DNA of 64,000 nucleotides. It comes from Apodospora peruviana (Eukaryota > Ascomycota > Sordariomycetes > Sordariales > Lasiosphaeriaceae). A model generated the notes under the pieces. That model was not told where the DNA came from and made no database searches. It saw nothing but the letters and a program-made list of their open reading frames with translations. Where the stretch lies: positions 1,798,001 to 1,862,000 of the forward strand of contig JAUEDM010000006.1 in NCBI GenBank assembly GCA_033439685.1, in the 5' to 3' direction. A program made the position numbers and the translations under genes. Each line of letters begins with the position of its first letter. The stretch's first letter is position 1. Below are positions 11,027-22,752 of this stretch, one piece after another.

Positions 11027-12243
11027 AGAAAATGATCATTGAGGATCATCGAACATGAAGGCATGTGAATTATGAAGTCTTTTTGTTTTTGGCTGAGTGT
11101 AATGACCTCTTCAAGTCCTCCAAGTTCACGTATTGCTCTGTTAGCACGGCGGAATTTGTGACGAGTTGAACGGATTTGTATTGTTTACCGAATGTCCGAG
11201 GGAACTGGCTGCACATGGCAGTCGTTCGAAGCATGCCTTTATGGTTAATCGTGGGAAACGGACGGAAATGGCGTACTTTGTCCACGTGCTACGGCGTTAA
11301 TACCTTATTTATCTCTCTTTTCTCTACTGTACACATGAGTGCTTATTCAGTCTCAACACAAGTAATACTTCGAATACCTTTCCGTCAGTGTTGTCGCACA
11401 AAGTTGAACTGCCCCTGTCGACATTTGGACAACGTTTATAGGAGTTGTTGAAGGTAAGATATAACATCGGACAGCCGAATTAAAGGGATAGAAACCAAGT
11501 TGGAACAAGCTTTTTCATATTTAAAAAAGCTTCAAACTACCTATGTGCATTTCATCGTTTGAAAGGGTATATATATATATATATATATATATCAAGCGAT
11601 ACATCTAAAGGAGAGAGAGAAACCACGCCACATCCAAAAAACAACAACTATCCCACATACGTGATCGAGAATCATATTGTATATAGCCCCTGAAAATCAA
11701 TCAAATCATCGGTTTCAATCCCTTCACCATTAGCCTCCCAAAGATGAAGGGCATCGCATCCCACCCCCGATCTCTTCAAAGTGCGCTGCTCAAACTCCTG
11801 CTTTTTACTCTCCTTCCTTCTCATCCCTCCCTTCCAAAACAACGACACTGGCTTGATTTCGATATCTTTCGCTTGTTAATGTTCAGATGGTGGATGGATC
11901 AGTCGATCAGAACCCCACCCACTCGCCAGATGGGTACTGTTGTATGTCCGTTTCCGGACCCACCGCCCATACTATGAAGAGCAAAACCATCTCGTCGTCA
12001 TCGCTGCTGCCGTCGTAAATATTAAACGCAGATCGTCGTCATCGTCGTCGCTATCCTCTTTATTGCTGTCGTATAAAAAGCGGAAGTCTCCACCCGCAAA
12101 ACGTGTGTACCGCGCCGTCGCCAGTCCTCAAATTGAAATCGAGGTCCAAGGAACCTGGAGTAACTGAAACTGAAAAAAAGCCAAACTCCGATTTTTCATC
12201 CGGATGTGCATCGAGAGAAGGAATAAAACCATCGCAGCAAGTA
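11027..12243. other. Convergent 3' flanks with simple repeats
   Basis: This separates the b561 gene (plus) from the CHS7-like gene (minus). It contains a (TA)n microsatellite at 11568-11592 and a TCG/CGT-rich stretch at about 11991-12060. No coding ORF is supported. Confidence 0.6.
11568..11592. repeat. (TA)n dinucleotide microsatellite
   Basis: Twelve and a half uninterrupted TA units are read directly, in the 3' flank of the b561 gene. Confidence 0.95.
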
Positions 12244-13451
12244 CTATGGATAAGGGTTGTTGACAGGCATCGGCCAGTCGTCTTCCGTGATGCTAGACCA
12301 GAAAACCCATATCATGACGACCGAGAGCAGCGTGAATAGAGTCTCGAATAGGGCCCCGTCGATCTTCCCTGCTGTGCCATTGCAAATGTGAGGGCTGACG
12401 ACGTAGATGAAGATTTGGCCGAGAGCAAAGAGGATCGCGGCGCCAGCGAGGTAGAGCATCGGCCTCTTCTCGCCAAGGATATACAGGACGAGAATCGACT
12501 CCAGGACGAAGAAGGCAACGAGGAATACCAGCGGCGCAAGCTGATAGAGTACGTATATTCCAATATTTCGGTTTGGCGGTTCGTAGCTCGAGTCGAAGTG
12601 ACCTGTCCACTTGAAGCCCGTGTCGAGAGCGATGTATCCGGATCCGATTAGTATGACGAGTGCTGAGCCAACGATCAGACCAACTGAGAGTGGTGTTCCG
12701 TCATCTATGACCTGGTAGCCGACGACAGCATTGAGCATGAGTACCCATGTTGTTGCAGAAATGAAACCAATGTGAATGCCCGTAAACGTCTGTCATATCA
12801 AGGTTAGTCCACAGAGTCTGTTTGGCGTTCGTTTGGTCCACTTACGATTCGGACCTTCGAGTCCAATGGAAACTCTCCCACTGTGAAGATTTCGCATATT
12901 GAAATGATTATGTAGCCGACGAGGAATATTTGCATTTCCCTGAAGAATGGTTAGATCTCACCCGCAAAGCTCGAATCGCGGTGCGTTACTGACCTCCGTC
13001 CCACTGCCGCTCTTTTGCGCTCTGACAGGTGGATAAGAAAACCAGCGGCCGCAATAGCGACGCCGCATAGTAATATAGATCCTGTTCGACTGTCAGCAAG
13101 GAGTTATTTGCATGCACAATCGAGAGGGATTCACAAACCTAAATTCCCGAGAAATTTGCCGTCTGAGAGTAGAATCCCCGTCAATTCACATCCGCCCCAT
13201 GGTCCTCTCTGGTCATGTTGATCCGAGAGAAGCTGCAAGAAAAGAGCCCTGTTAGCCGGATGTCTAATAGTCGAGAAGCCGCCGCGGCCCAAACTTGGAA
13301 AAGAGAGAGAGCACCTACATTGCAGACTGGGAGCGTTGAATCTCGACAGAAGTCCTATTGAAAGAAGTTAGCTCTCACGCTCTCCTTCTCAGATTTCGAC
13401 TCTCAAGGGATGGTAACTCACAAAGAAGTTGCCGAATTGCGTTGAACCCAT
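12244..13451 (-). CDS. Chitin synthase export chaperone, CHS7-like
   Basis: Six exons (13451-13422, 13354-13319, 13232-13139, 13081-12994, 12939-12846, 12789-12244) join in frame to 295 residues. The protein starts MGSTQFGNFF-DFCRDSTLPVCN and then shows the CELTGILLS...LGNLGSILLC pattern and about seven membrane helices. The C-terminal signature is FIYVVSPHICNGTAGKIDGA followed by a VVMIWVFWSSITEDDWP tail, close to yeast Chs7. Chs7 is an ER membrane chaperone needed for folding and ER exit of chitin synthase III. In intron 3 the second of two nearby CAG acceptors (exon start 13081) is the one that keeps the membrane-helix frame. Exons 1 and 2 are only 30 and 36 nt, so automatic models may miss them. 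Which of several fungal Chs7 paralogues this is cannot be decided here. Confidence 0.9.
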
Positions 13452-16400
13452 TGTTACTATTACGCGCCCCGGCCGTCGTGTCGCCCGGCTATTTGAGTAA
13501 TAGCAGCAAAAAGTTGAGTTATTCGGTGTTCCCCTTTCCCCTTTGGACAAAGGCTGTTATTGCGACTCCAGCGACCCTTATCGTCTCTTCCACTCTGAGC
13601 TCTCTCCAGTTATCGGAGATTTCCACAACAACAGTGGAAGCCTTTGTTATAAAGCGCGGGCATGCATTCGAGTTTCGTGAAGTTTTGCGCGAGACGGATG
13701 TGATGCGATCTGATCAGCAGGCGTCGTTCATGCGCGTGGTGGCGTCGACGACGATTCGTAGCCCTAAAGTCGCTCGCTCTCATGCGCTCTCTCTCCCTTA
13801 CTCGGCCTGCCCTCGGTAACTTTCCTCCTCTTTACCCTAAATGCCGCTTTCAATTGTCGGGTTCGGTGGTATATGCAAGCGTGAAGCTGGATTGAAGTGG
13901 ATAATCGTGTTCTGTGGGTAAGAAAGCGTAGGTGGGTGCGTTTCTGCTTTTGTTGTATTGCTATTGTGATGGGATTGATGGGGGGGGACAAGGGAGACGC
14001 AAGAGCTGGATCTGGCTGGGACTCCGCAATATAAAACTCAATGCTGAGTAGCGGGCCCGGGGTAGCTGTCGCTACGGCAGGAACAGGTTGGAGAGTGGAG
14101 TGAGGGCATTAGGTACCATTTTACGGGTTAGTGGCCGGGCTTAACACACTCACACTTCCGTTTATAGAATGTGATTGGCTGGAATACCTGGGCACTTGCC
14201 TGTAATGGAAGCTAGACCATGCTATCCCGAAATTGACAAGAGACCAAAGAAGGCTGGATCGTGGCAGCCGATCACAACAGTCCCGGAGGCCCGAGTCGGC
14301 TTTGAAAGAGATGCCTTCGCAGACGTATGCTATATTTTAGTTTTCAAAGATTGGACGGTAGCAGACGCGTTTGGCAGTACAATGCACTTGCCATGTGCCA
14401 GCCCCGCAGTGGCCTCCATTCACGGCGCAACTTTAAACTGACATGGCCGATCGTCAGTTCAATTCCACTTTTTGAATTCCATTTTCAGGGAGACTGCTGG
14501 ATCCCGCCCTGGAACATGCCGTTTGATATTACTGTACTTTCCTCAGCGTGAGCAGGGAGATACGATAAAAGCGCCGAACCTCCAGAGAAACTGTCATCGG
14601 AAATCGAAACCAATTGAAGAGGCACCTAAGCAGGCAATTTGGAGAGTTTCATGCATGGTGAGGTGGACGCCAGGGACTGCAAAAGACTTTGATTGAAGGG
14701 CTGGGAGACTTGGCTGACCAGTCAGCTTGCTTGAACCGACTTCATCGCACCATCCATCCCCATGTTCAAGCCACTTTTCAACGCTGGCTGAGTGGGGCCA
14801 GATGGCTGTGTTTCGGTGTCTTGCGTCCTGCAAGGCGGGAGAGGACCAGTCTTGAAATGCGTGCATCACACACCTCATCGGACCGCCAACGAACAGCTCG
14901 TGCAGCACCTGCAGCAACACCACAGCAGAAATCTGCCGAATGCGATACAACTTTTGATTTTAGCGCAACCTTCTCAACTCATGTCTGCTCCAGGTTTTTC
15001 GACCTCTTCGTCCCTCTCCACATGCAAGCCGAAACGAAGCTATTTGCTTGGGGACTGAACAAATACGTAGGACGGTTCTTTGTGACCTTGGCACGGGAGA
15101 TACCCGCCCGCATTTTCGGAATCTCAAATGAAATGCCTTGAGTGGTCGCACCCATAGGAAACCACCTTTGGCGCTCGGCATACGTGCCTTTGGTCAATGA
15201 ATTTCGATTTGTTTGAACGACCGGACGGCATTGGGATCCTGGATGCAAGGGCACTTTCATGAACAAAACCAAGACTGCTAGTTCTGGTCGGAGACATCAA
15301 TGGCGCACCGAATATCCGCGTGTGGTTGCGGAAGACGGGCATTTGCCACGAGACTCTCATATTGACTCTCTTCCCCCGAAGGGAGCTCCGCCCTTGGGGA
15401 CAGGGCTACTTCGTACAGCAATTGCCATTTTGAACACGACACTTTGTACGTCCAAGCCTTATTACTCCTCGGGACACAGAGGTCGATAGACGCGGCCGTA
15501 TTTCCGCCGCGGTGATTCCGAGTTGGGACATTGTCCACAATATTAAGGAGTGCCGGCAGGCTCTTGAGATGGATCAGGTAACGAGCTTCATAACAGCAAG
15601 CTCCGTCGACGTCTTGTATTCAATACATCTGGCGAGCATGTATCCGCACTCCGCAAGAGAGAACGACGAGGAGTCCGGGTTACAATCGTCATCGAATCCG
15701 AGGTTAGCTGACGTTTGGGCGATTTTGGTTTGTTTCAAAACAGCTGTGCCTCACTGCAGATATCACTCAGCCACTTTCCCACTTGCTGCCTTGTTCCGTC
15801 CCCAAGGTGGGTGTGCCACATCTCATTCCTACCCCCCTCAGTGATGGAGTCGGCATGTTTCGTTGAGGTTGAATCGTTCGTTTCAAATTGCCGTCCAGTG
15901 GAACCTCGAAAACCTCTATCTACTGGGTATGACATCACTTGTTATCATTTTATTAGTCTCATGTTGAAGCAAAGCGTTAACCTGGTCATCAGATATACAC
16001 TGACATCTTGAAGAGGCTTTTGGTCGGTGTTGGTGACGAAGACGTAAGTCGGCACGGGTAGGGAGACGGGGTTCTCATACTGTCCGTCAGACTGGCATGA
16101 GAAGTATCCGACAACACACCAACTTACAAAGATCCGGCCCTCAAGTAAGGGACCTACACTTTAAATAGAAGTCCAACCTCATAATCGCATGAGTTTTGAC
16201 TGTTGGTTCCGGCAGGGTGGCCTTGCCTTTTTTAGGTGATAACAGCTGAGCTGACGGCGGCACCGACTAGTTGCCGTCATGAAAGCACCTATTGCCACAT
16301 ACATGCCTCGACCAGGTTCGCATACGTCTGGAATATGTAACTGTTTGGCGCATGGCTTGGCAGGCAAAATGCAACCTTTGCGGCTCATCAACGTACCTAG

Positions 16401-17620
16401 TCGACCAGTTTAGGCCGATATTAACGATAAACCTTCGCCCTGTTAGTCGTAGCCTTCTGTCACTTGCAGATTCGCAGACGTCTTGCAAGTTGACTACCTG
16501 AGGTTCCTGTACTTCGAGATGACTGGCAAAACAGCAACGACAGCTGACTCGAGGGAGTTCTTTCGCGCATGGCGAACCACCTCACCTCAGGTACCTAGAC
16601 AGCTAGATCAACTGAAGTAGTCCGAACCTCGACTGGTTTCCAAAGTGGATGCCCCATCACCAGTTTAGTACGTTAGCATGGCTAGATAGCTGTGGTTAAG
16701 CTCACCGTGATGCCGTATCGGATAAGGCTGTAGTTAGACGCTCGTTGATAGAGCGCGGGGGGTCGGCTACAGCCACGAGGCATCTTGTAGATCCCCCAAT
16801 TTCGTGGACTCTGCAGCTGCCTTCTGAAAAGTAGGGCTGCCGGCGTCCGCCACAGCAGTGGTTCGAGAGTGAGAGCCTTGGACCCTGAGGAGTCAGCTGA
16901 GGCGAGGCTGAATAAGTGTGTTCAACGACCTGAGGTTGTTGGATCCGTGAATCTGTTTAAAGGCTGTTGGTTACAGATGCACCGGGGTTTTCCAAGTCTA
17001 GTCGTCTTGTTTGCTGGTGAAGGCATATGAGAGACCGGAATATCGGCTGGCGATCTTCTCCTAGAGTCGCTAGGTTGGTTGGAGTCGGCTGATATCCGTA
17101 ATTCCCTGGAAATGCATGTTGAAGTTGGCAAAACGCCCTGGGAGGCGGGGGACGTGGCCCCTTGGACACCTGAGGTGCTTCAGGCCCGGTGCAGGGCTGG
17201 CCTCCCGCCAGGGTCCGCACGGCTAGGCTTCCCGGTCCCGTGGTGCCACTGGGCGATGGGGCTGCGTGCACCGAGGCACAGCGTGTGGAGGAAAGACGTC
17301 AGGCGTCAACGTTGAACTTCCAGCATTGTCCGTCCCTGTCCTACCCCGAACCCGACCTGCACAGAGCACCCGACCTGACCCTGAATCCTGAATTCGAATG
17401 ACCGACCGACCGACCGATATTCGGCGCCTGACTGATACTTTTGCCCATCCTGCATGGCACATTGCCCAATTCAACCTCTTTCCTCCCTCCACCTCCACTC
17501 GGCCGATGGTTGTCACCGCAGCAGCTCCAATAAGACTCAACCAACCTGGGGCCCGTCCCAATCCCTAAAACTCTCGACTAATCCAATTCTCATCGCGGAC
17601 GGGGGTTGCTGCTAAAACAG
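13452..17620. other. Long gene-poor divergent intergenic tract
   Basis: About 4.2 kb lies between the CHS7-like gene (minus) and the sugar transporter (plus). ORFs of up to 150 codons occur (14689-15141 plus, 14594-14950 minus), but they have no recognisable domain, no consistent splice structure and overlap each other on both strands. Base composition is not AT-rich, so there is no sign of RIP. A TTAGGTACC element lies at about 14111 and a TCAGGTACCTA element at about 16588. A cluster of inverted repeats lies at 16726-16807. A (GACC)n tract lies at 17400-17416. The tract must include the transporter promoter and leader. Confidence 0.55.
17400..17416. repeat. (GACC)4 microsatellite
   Basis: Four GACC units are read directly, upstream of the sugar transporter coding region. 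Confidence 0.9.
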
Positions 17621-20092
17621 CCCCAACACCTTCAAGATTCCACTCCCGAACTCGAGCAGTCGCCTTCCCTCCAACATCCCTCTCCGGACACTACCCGCCC
17701 AGTCCGACCGCGACCTCCATCACCAGTCGACGTCATTGTTGGCGTCGTCCCACCGCCAGGACCATCCCGGCGACCACCAAACGCGACGATACTCGGCGTC
17801 CGACGACGACGGCAGCGGCTCGCAGGACTCGTGGACCGACACCGGCGATATCGCCGAGCAGCTGGACGGCGAGGACCCAGTGCGGCAGCACCTCGATGAC
17901 ACGCTCCTTGATGACGAGATCCTCGCAGGCGTCTTCAAGCGACAGTCTAAACACTCGAAACGTGTTCGCTACCAAGATCCGCACCGCTCATCTTCGGACA
18001 GCGCGTCCGCGGCGGCTCGACATCACGCTGGATCCGTTAATAAGCAGGCCATACCTATCCCCGACGCCGCCCCTCGCAGCGTTACAAAGGCGGAACGTCT
18101 CATTGCCGGCATCATGACGGGTGGTACGAGTTCCATCCATGGCCTCACGGGCAAAGGCTTGATGTTGGTCCACCTTACATATCTGGACGGAGGATCCCTG
18201 TGTTCGACCAAACATATGCTGACTATCATGCCAGTTATTTTACTTCGATTTTTGTTTCATTAGGCGTCTTTCTATTTGGATATGATCAAGGAGTTATGTC
18301 GGGGATCATCACGTATGCGTTTGCTCCTTTCCGCAAAGTGCTATTGGTGCGTTCTTGGCTGACTGGCATTTTCTGCCTCTAGCGGTCCCCATTTCAAGGA
18401 TTACTTCCACCATCCCGATGCCGCACTCATCGGGATAATGGTGGCTGTTCTTGAAGTTGGCGCCTTTATCTCGTCACTCGTAGTTGGCCGAGTCGGTGAT
18501 ATCATCGGCCGCCGCAAGACGATTCTGTACGGGTCCTGCATCTTTCTTGTCGGCGGTGCACTGCAGACATTTGCGCAAACCATGACAATGATGATGCTGG
18601 GCCGGTTTATTGCCGGGTTGGGCGTCGGTATGCTCTCTACGATCGTCCCGGTGTACCAATCCGAAATTTCACCGCCGCACAATCGAGGTAAACTTGCCTG
18701 TATAGAGTTTTCGGGCAACATCGTTGGATATGCGACCTCGGTGTGGGTGGACTACTTTTGCGGTTTCATTGACGGCAACTTGTCTTGGCGGCTTCCGCTA
18801 CTGATGCAATGTATTATGGGGGCATTGCTCGCCCTCGGAAGCCTGATCATTGTTGAGTCTCCAAGGTATGTGACATGTGGACGTTCCGCATCTTATTCTC
18901 ATCGCTAACAACCTTTGTGCAAGATGGCTACTTGATAACGACCACGATGAAGAAGGTATTGTTGTCATTGCTAACCTGTATGGCGGCGGCGACATCCACA
19001 ATCACCGGGCGCGTGAAGAGTTCCGCGAAATCAAGATGGACGTCCTTCTCCAGCGCCAAGAAGGCGAGCGCACCTACAGCGAGATGTTCAAACGCTACGG
19101 CACGCGCGTCTTCATCGCCATGTCCGCCCAGGCACTTGCGCAGCTCAACGGCATCAATGTGATTTCGTACTATGCCCCTCTGGTCTTCGAACAAGCCGGC
19201 TGGCGAGGCCACGATGCCATACTAATGACGGGGTTCAACAGCCTCACATATCTCGCATCTACCATTCCGCCATGGTACGTTGTGGATCGTTGGGGCCGGC
19301 GACCAATTCTACTGACGGGTGCAGTTGCCATGGTGATCTCGTTATCGCTGATCTCGTATTTCATTTTCCTTGACCTCGCGTCAACGCCAAACGTGGTGGT
19401 ACTCCTGGTCATGATCTATAATGCGGCATTTGGGTACTCGTGGGGCCCGATTCCTTGGCTTTACCCGCCGGAGATCCTGCCGCTCAAGATTCGGTCCAAG
19501 GGTGCAAGCCTGTCGACGGCGACGAACTGGGCGTTCAACTTCCTCGTGGGCATAATGACGCCTGTTCTACAGGAGTGGATTCAGTGGAGACTGTATCTAA
19601 TCCATGCGTTCTTTTGCGCCGTCAGTTTTGTCGTTGGTGAGTTGTCAACCCCACCTCCTTTTCCAGGTGATGGACAAGCCCTAACTTGTATCGACAGTAT
19701 ACTTCATTTACCCAGAAACGTGCGGCGTGCGTCTCGAGGACATGGATGCGCTGTTTGGCGACTCGACACGAGCACTAGGAACCCCAGCGGCGGGGACACC
19801 TGCATTTAGGGCAGAGAATGATGCGCTCGTAACGCCGGGCTCGCCCGTACCAGCCCTGGATATCAGGAACCGGGGCCCGCGGGGCTTTGGTGCTGCCGGC
19901 GCAATTCCTGGTCTGGCGTTAGACCCGCCAGATGATGTGAATGATCGGAAGCAGAGGAGTAACAGGTCGAGTGGCCAGAGTGGCGGGATAGGTGGTTGGA
20001 TATCGAGGATGATTGGCCGGGGGGGTAACTCTGGCGGGTCAAGTCGGGGCAGCGCTGGTGAATATGCGCCGCTTGATCAGACTGAGGATTAG
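17621..20092 (+). CDS. MFS sugar transporter with long N- and C-terminal cytosolic tails
   Basis: Coding exons are 17621-18163, 18235-18312, 18383-18865, 18924-19636 and 19698-20092, all in frame, giving at least 736 residues. Sugar-porter motifs are clear: GVFLFGYDQGVMSG, GRVGDIIGRRKTILYG, the PVYQSEISPPHNRGKL loop, AQALAQLNGINVISYYAP, DRWGRRPILLTG and YPETCGVRLEDMDALFG. Twelve helices fit. About 180 residues precede helix 1 (acidic, Ser/Asp rich, with HLDDTLLDDEILAGVFKRQ), and about 120 follow the last helix (Gly/Ser rich, ending YAPLDQTED). The true start is unresolved: this frame has no ATG between an upstream stop at 17613 and the transmembrane region. A first exon 17454-17554 (MAHCPIQPL) with a weak GTCCCA donor and the CAG acceptor at 17620 fits the phase. 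Substrate is probably a hexose, but this is not determined. Confidence 0.85.
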
Positions 20093-20533
20093 GGCAGGAT
20101 ATCATTTTGAATATGGTGGTTTTGGATATGGTAATCTTGGAAAGTAAATTGCCATATGAAAAGCCAGTTGTGGTGTATTACAGAGAAAGCGAGAGATTTA
20201 GAGGTGTTGCCCAGTCTTTTATGCGTTTAGATGACATAGATAGGAGGGCGTATAGACCTTGTGCAGTAGAGGTCGTTGGCGGTTCTCTCTTTGGAAATGA
20301 TTAGGGGTTTTGTATTATTTGGTTGGGTTAATCAGTCAGTTTATTTATTATGGGAGTTTGTACCCCTTTTCTGAGATCAAACCCCTAGCCCACTTACAAA
20401 ACAACCAGAACCTGGTCCGTGCACACTCAGCGTCAAGTTTTCAATCTCGAAATTCATAAATCGTCGTTCAACAACCACTTGCCTACCTACCAGTTAGGTA
20501 TCTCTGCACAGACGAATATTTTATCAACAAATC
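20093..20533. other. Short tandem intergenic
   Basis: This holds the 3' flank of the transporter and the promoter of the DUF1763 gene. A TTAGGTATCT element lies at about 20493. No other feature is seen. Confidence 0.5.
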
Positions 20534-21031
20534 ATGTCCGCTTCCGCTCCAATCACCACAAAACTTGATCTCATACACGGATACCGACATCTCCTGCGGG
20601 CGGGTCTGCGGGCGGTATGTTTTTCGATACCGGGGCGGTTCATCATCAGAAACCAGCTACGGACCGGGTTCCGCGACCCGAAGGGTACGTTTGACGGCCT
20701 CAAGGTCAAGCGGACAGTCTTGTTTCTGCAGGCTGCGCAGTTTAGGGGGCAGGAGAACCGGATCCTGAAGAATCTGATGCGGGTGCATCACGAGCGGAAA
20801 AGAAGTCGGGGTATGGACTGGCACGCTCGCTGGGTGACGGCGCGGATTGATGCGAAAAAGAAGGCTCCTGTGTGAGTTTTGTTTTTTACACCATCAAGAG
20901 ATTACGAGATAAACTAACCCTAAAATATGGCGATTAGGAGAGCCTCTTCTGTGGCTGGGAAGGAGTATGAGCATTATGAGAGGACTTTGGCCATGTTGAA
21001 CGACACGATGAATTTGTGTTTGAGGATTTGA
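20534..21031 (+). CDS. DUF1763 family protein, small and basic
   Basis: Exons 20534-20871 and 20938-21031 join through a GTGAGT...ATTAG intron to 143 residues. The protein starts MSASAPITTKLDLIHGYRHLL and contains RAGLRAVCFSIPGRFIIRNQ, RTGFRDPKGTFDGLKVKRTV and the closing EHYERTLAMLNDTMNLCLRI. This pattern matches the fungal DUF1763 family (identified from memory). The YR...R...FR spacing of helix 1-2 resembles LYR-motif mitochondrial assembly factors, and the protein is strongly basic. A mitochondrial role is therefore a reasonable inference, not a demonstrated one. Without the second exon, which carries the conserved NDTMNLCLR end, the ORF stops after KKAPV. The gene lies between the sugar transporter and the carrier on the same strand, with no sign of co-regulation. 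Confidence 0.82.
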
Positions 21032-22752
21032 GCTTTTATGATGGATACTCTCTCAATGCTGCAGGTCCGCGTTCCTATCATCCCGAAGCACTCACCTCTA
21101 CCCCATACAGCGCCAATTTCTCCACAATCTGGGGAAAAGAGCCAATAATCAGAAGACACGGAACTGGAAGGAAGGACCACACACAGATCAGCCATCACTC
21201 GCCCTCATCACCTGGCGTGCCTGGTATACCAGATAGCATCAATCTGCGAGATCTACAGATGGATTTGCAGGGTTGATATAAAAACTGCGGGGGTTTATGC
21301 GGCCAGTCCCTTGGATTTGCATCAGTTGGAGTGTAAACCACTCACCCTTTATAATACAAGAACACCTGCCGAGGCCCGCGGCACCGTCCTGAAGAGGTGG
21401 AATTGTATGGACGGGTACGGAGTACTTTGAGACCCTTACGTGTGCCTTAGTATTGTTCAGGTTCATGTGTGCCCGGTTAGAGACCATGTACTTTACTTTG
21501 TACACTATACCAATGGCTTTCACCGGCCCAAAAAGGTCTTTGGTGGTCTTGTTGGCCTATTTGGACCGGACAGACCCCGAAATCTCTAGGTAAGTACCTA
21601 GTCGTTTCGTGGTTGTCCTCTAGGACGTCTGGCCGTCAGTTGCCCGGCAGTCCAAAACGGCTAGTGGCGAGCAGCACTGAGGCACACCGGGGGTAGGGGG
21701 GCAGGGGAAAAGCCGAGCTGCCGACCACAAGCGAAGCTGCAGGCAGTAATGACGTTGGCTTGATCACCAATTTTTGGACAGAATCGAAGCTTTCCACTGA
21801 TCTTGTAGAACTGATCAGATAAAGCCCGTGAGCCGTCTGCAGCTGCATTGAGACCAGATATGATCACCTAGTCTAGAGAGACAGTGATCAGCACATGCTG
21901 TGTGACTCGTTCTGAGAAAAGGAATCCAATGGAGAAGTGTCCGTTAAAATGGAAGTTCTGGGTTCGGCTCCGCGCTAATAAGCTAAAAGCCCCGGGGCCC
22001 CTGGGTACTCCTCTATCCATTGGCATCGTCCGTCATTGTGGAGAGTCACTGAGCTCGACCAAACCAGCCAGTGACGATGGTGTAGCTTCTTTGTGTCTCG
22101 ACCCCGCAATTAAGCTTCGCCCCAAACCCAGCCAAACACATTAACACGCCATCACCAGGTCCTGAGGTCCCGGCTTGGTGCATTCAGTCGCACAGGTCGA
22201 CCCAAAGTCGGCGTTGCAACTGGAACCGCTGAACGATAAGCCCCGGCCGTCAATCAATCCATTATCACCCGACCAGAAAGGAGAAACCATAATACCTATC
22301 ATCCCTCTCTCCCTTTGCTCCTCTTCCTCTTTTCCCTTCCCCGTTTTCCATCCCTACTCCAACAACCACCCAAACAAAGTTCACGATCGACTCGTCATTG
22401 ACTTTGCCCGACCTGTCCCCCACCACTCGACCTTCAATACCCCTCCCCGCAAGGGAGCCCGACCCTGGGAATCGACCCATTCGAGCTGAACGACGGGGGA
22501 GGTCTTGATGGACCTTTTCCAGCCGGAAACAGGCCCTTCCGCGACTGAGCTGAGGATTCTAACCTCGGCCGCGCCATCGACTCTTCGGGAGCCAAGGTTT
22601 AGCTAGACGGCTGGTGACAGGAGGAGAGGCAGACGGCGACGACGACGACGTCCGAAGGTCTGCCACCACCACCAGCAGCAGCAAAAAAGCGAACTTGAAA
22701 GGGCTGAAGGGAGGAGTCAGCAGCGGCATACCGGTAGTAGCAGGACCAAACT
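21032..22752. other. Intergenic upstream of the mitochondrial carrier
   Basis: About 1.7 kb with no supported gene. A near-palindrome CTAGGTAAGTACCTAG lies at about 21587-21602. A C/T-rich tract at about 22300-22350 is typical of a fungal core promoter and leader ahead of the carrier. Confidence 0.5.

Noticed and set aside
14689..15141. 150-codon ORF in the gene-poor tract
   Set aside because: It overlaps a similar-sized ORF on the other strand, has no known motif and no splice partners, and its composition looks random.
16735..16770. tRNA-like stretch (CTCGTTGATAGAGCGCGGG)
   Set aside because: It resembles a D-arm, but there is no T-arm B-box (GGTTCRANNCC type) at the right distance and no acceptor stem.
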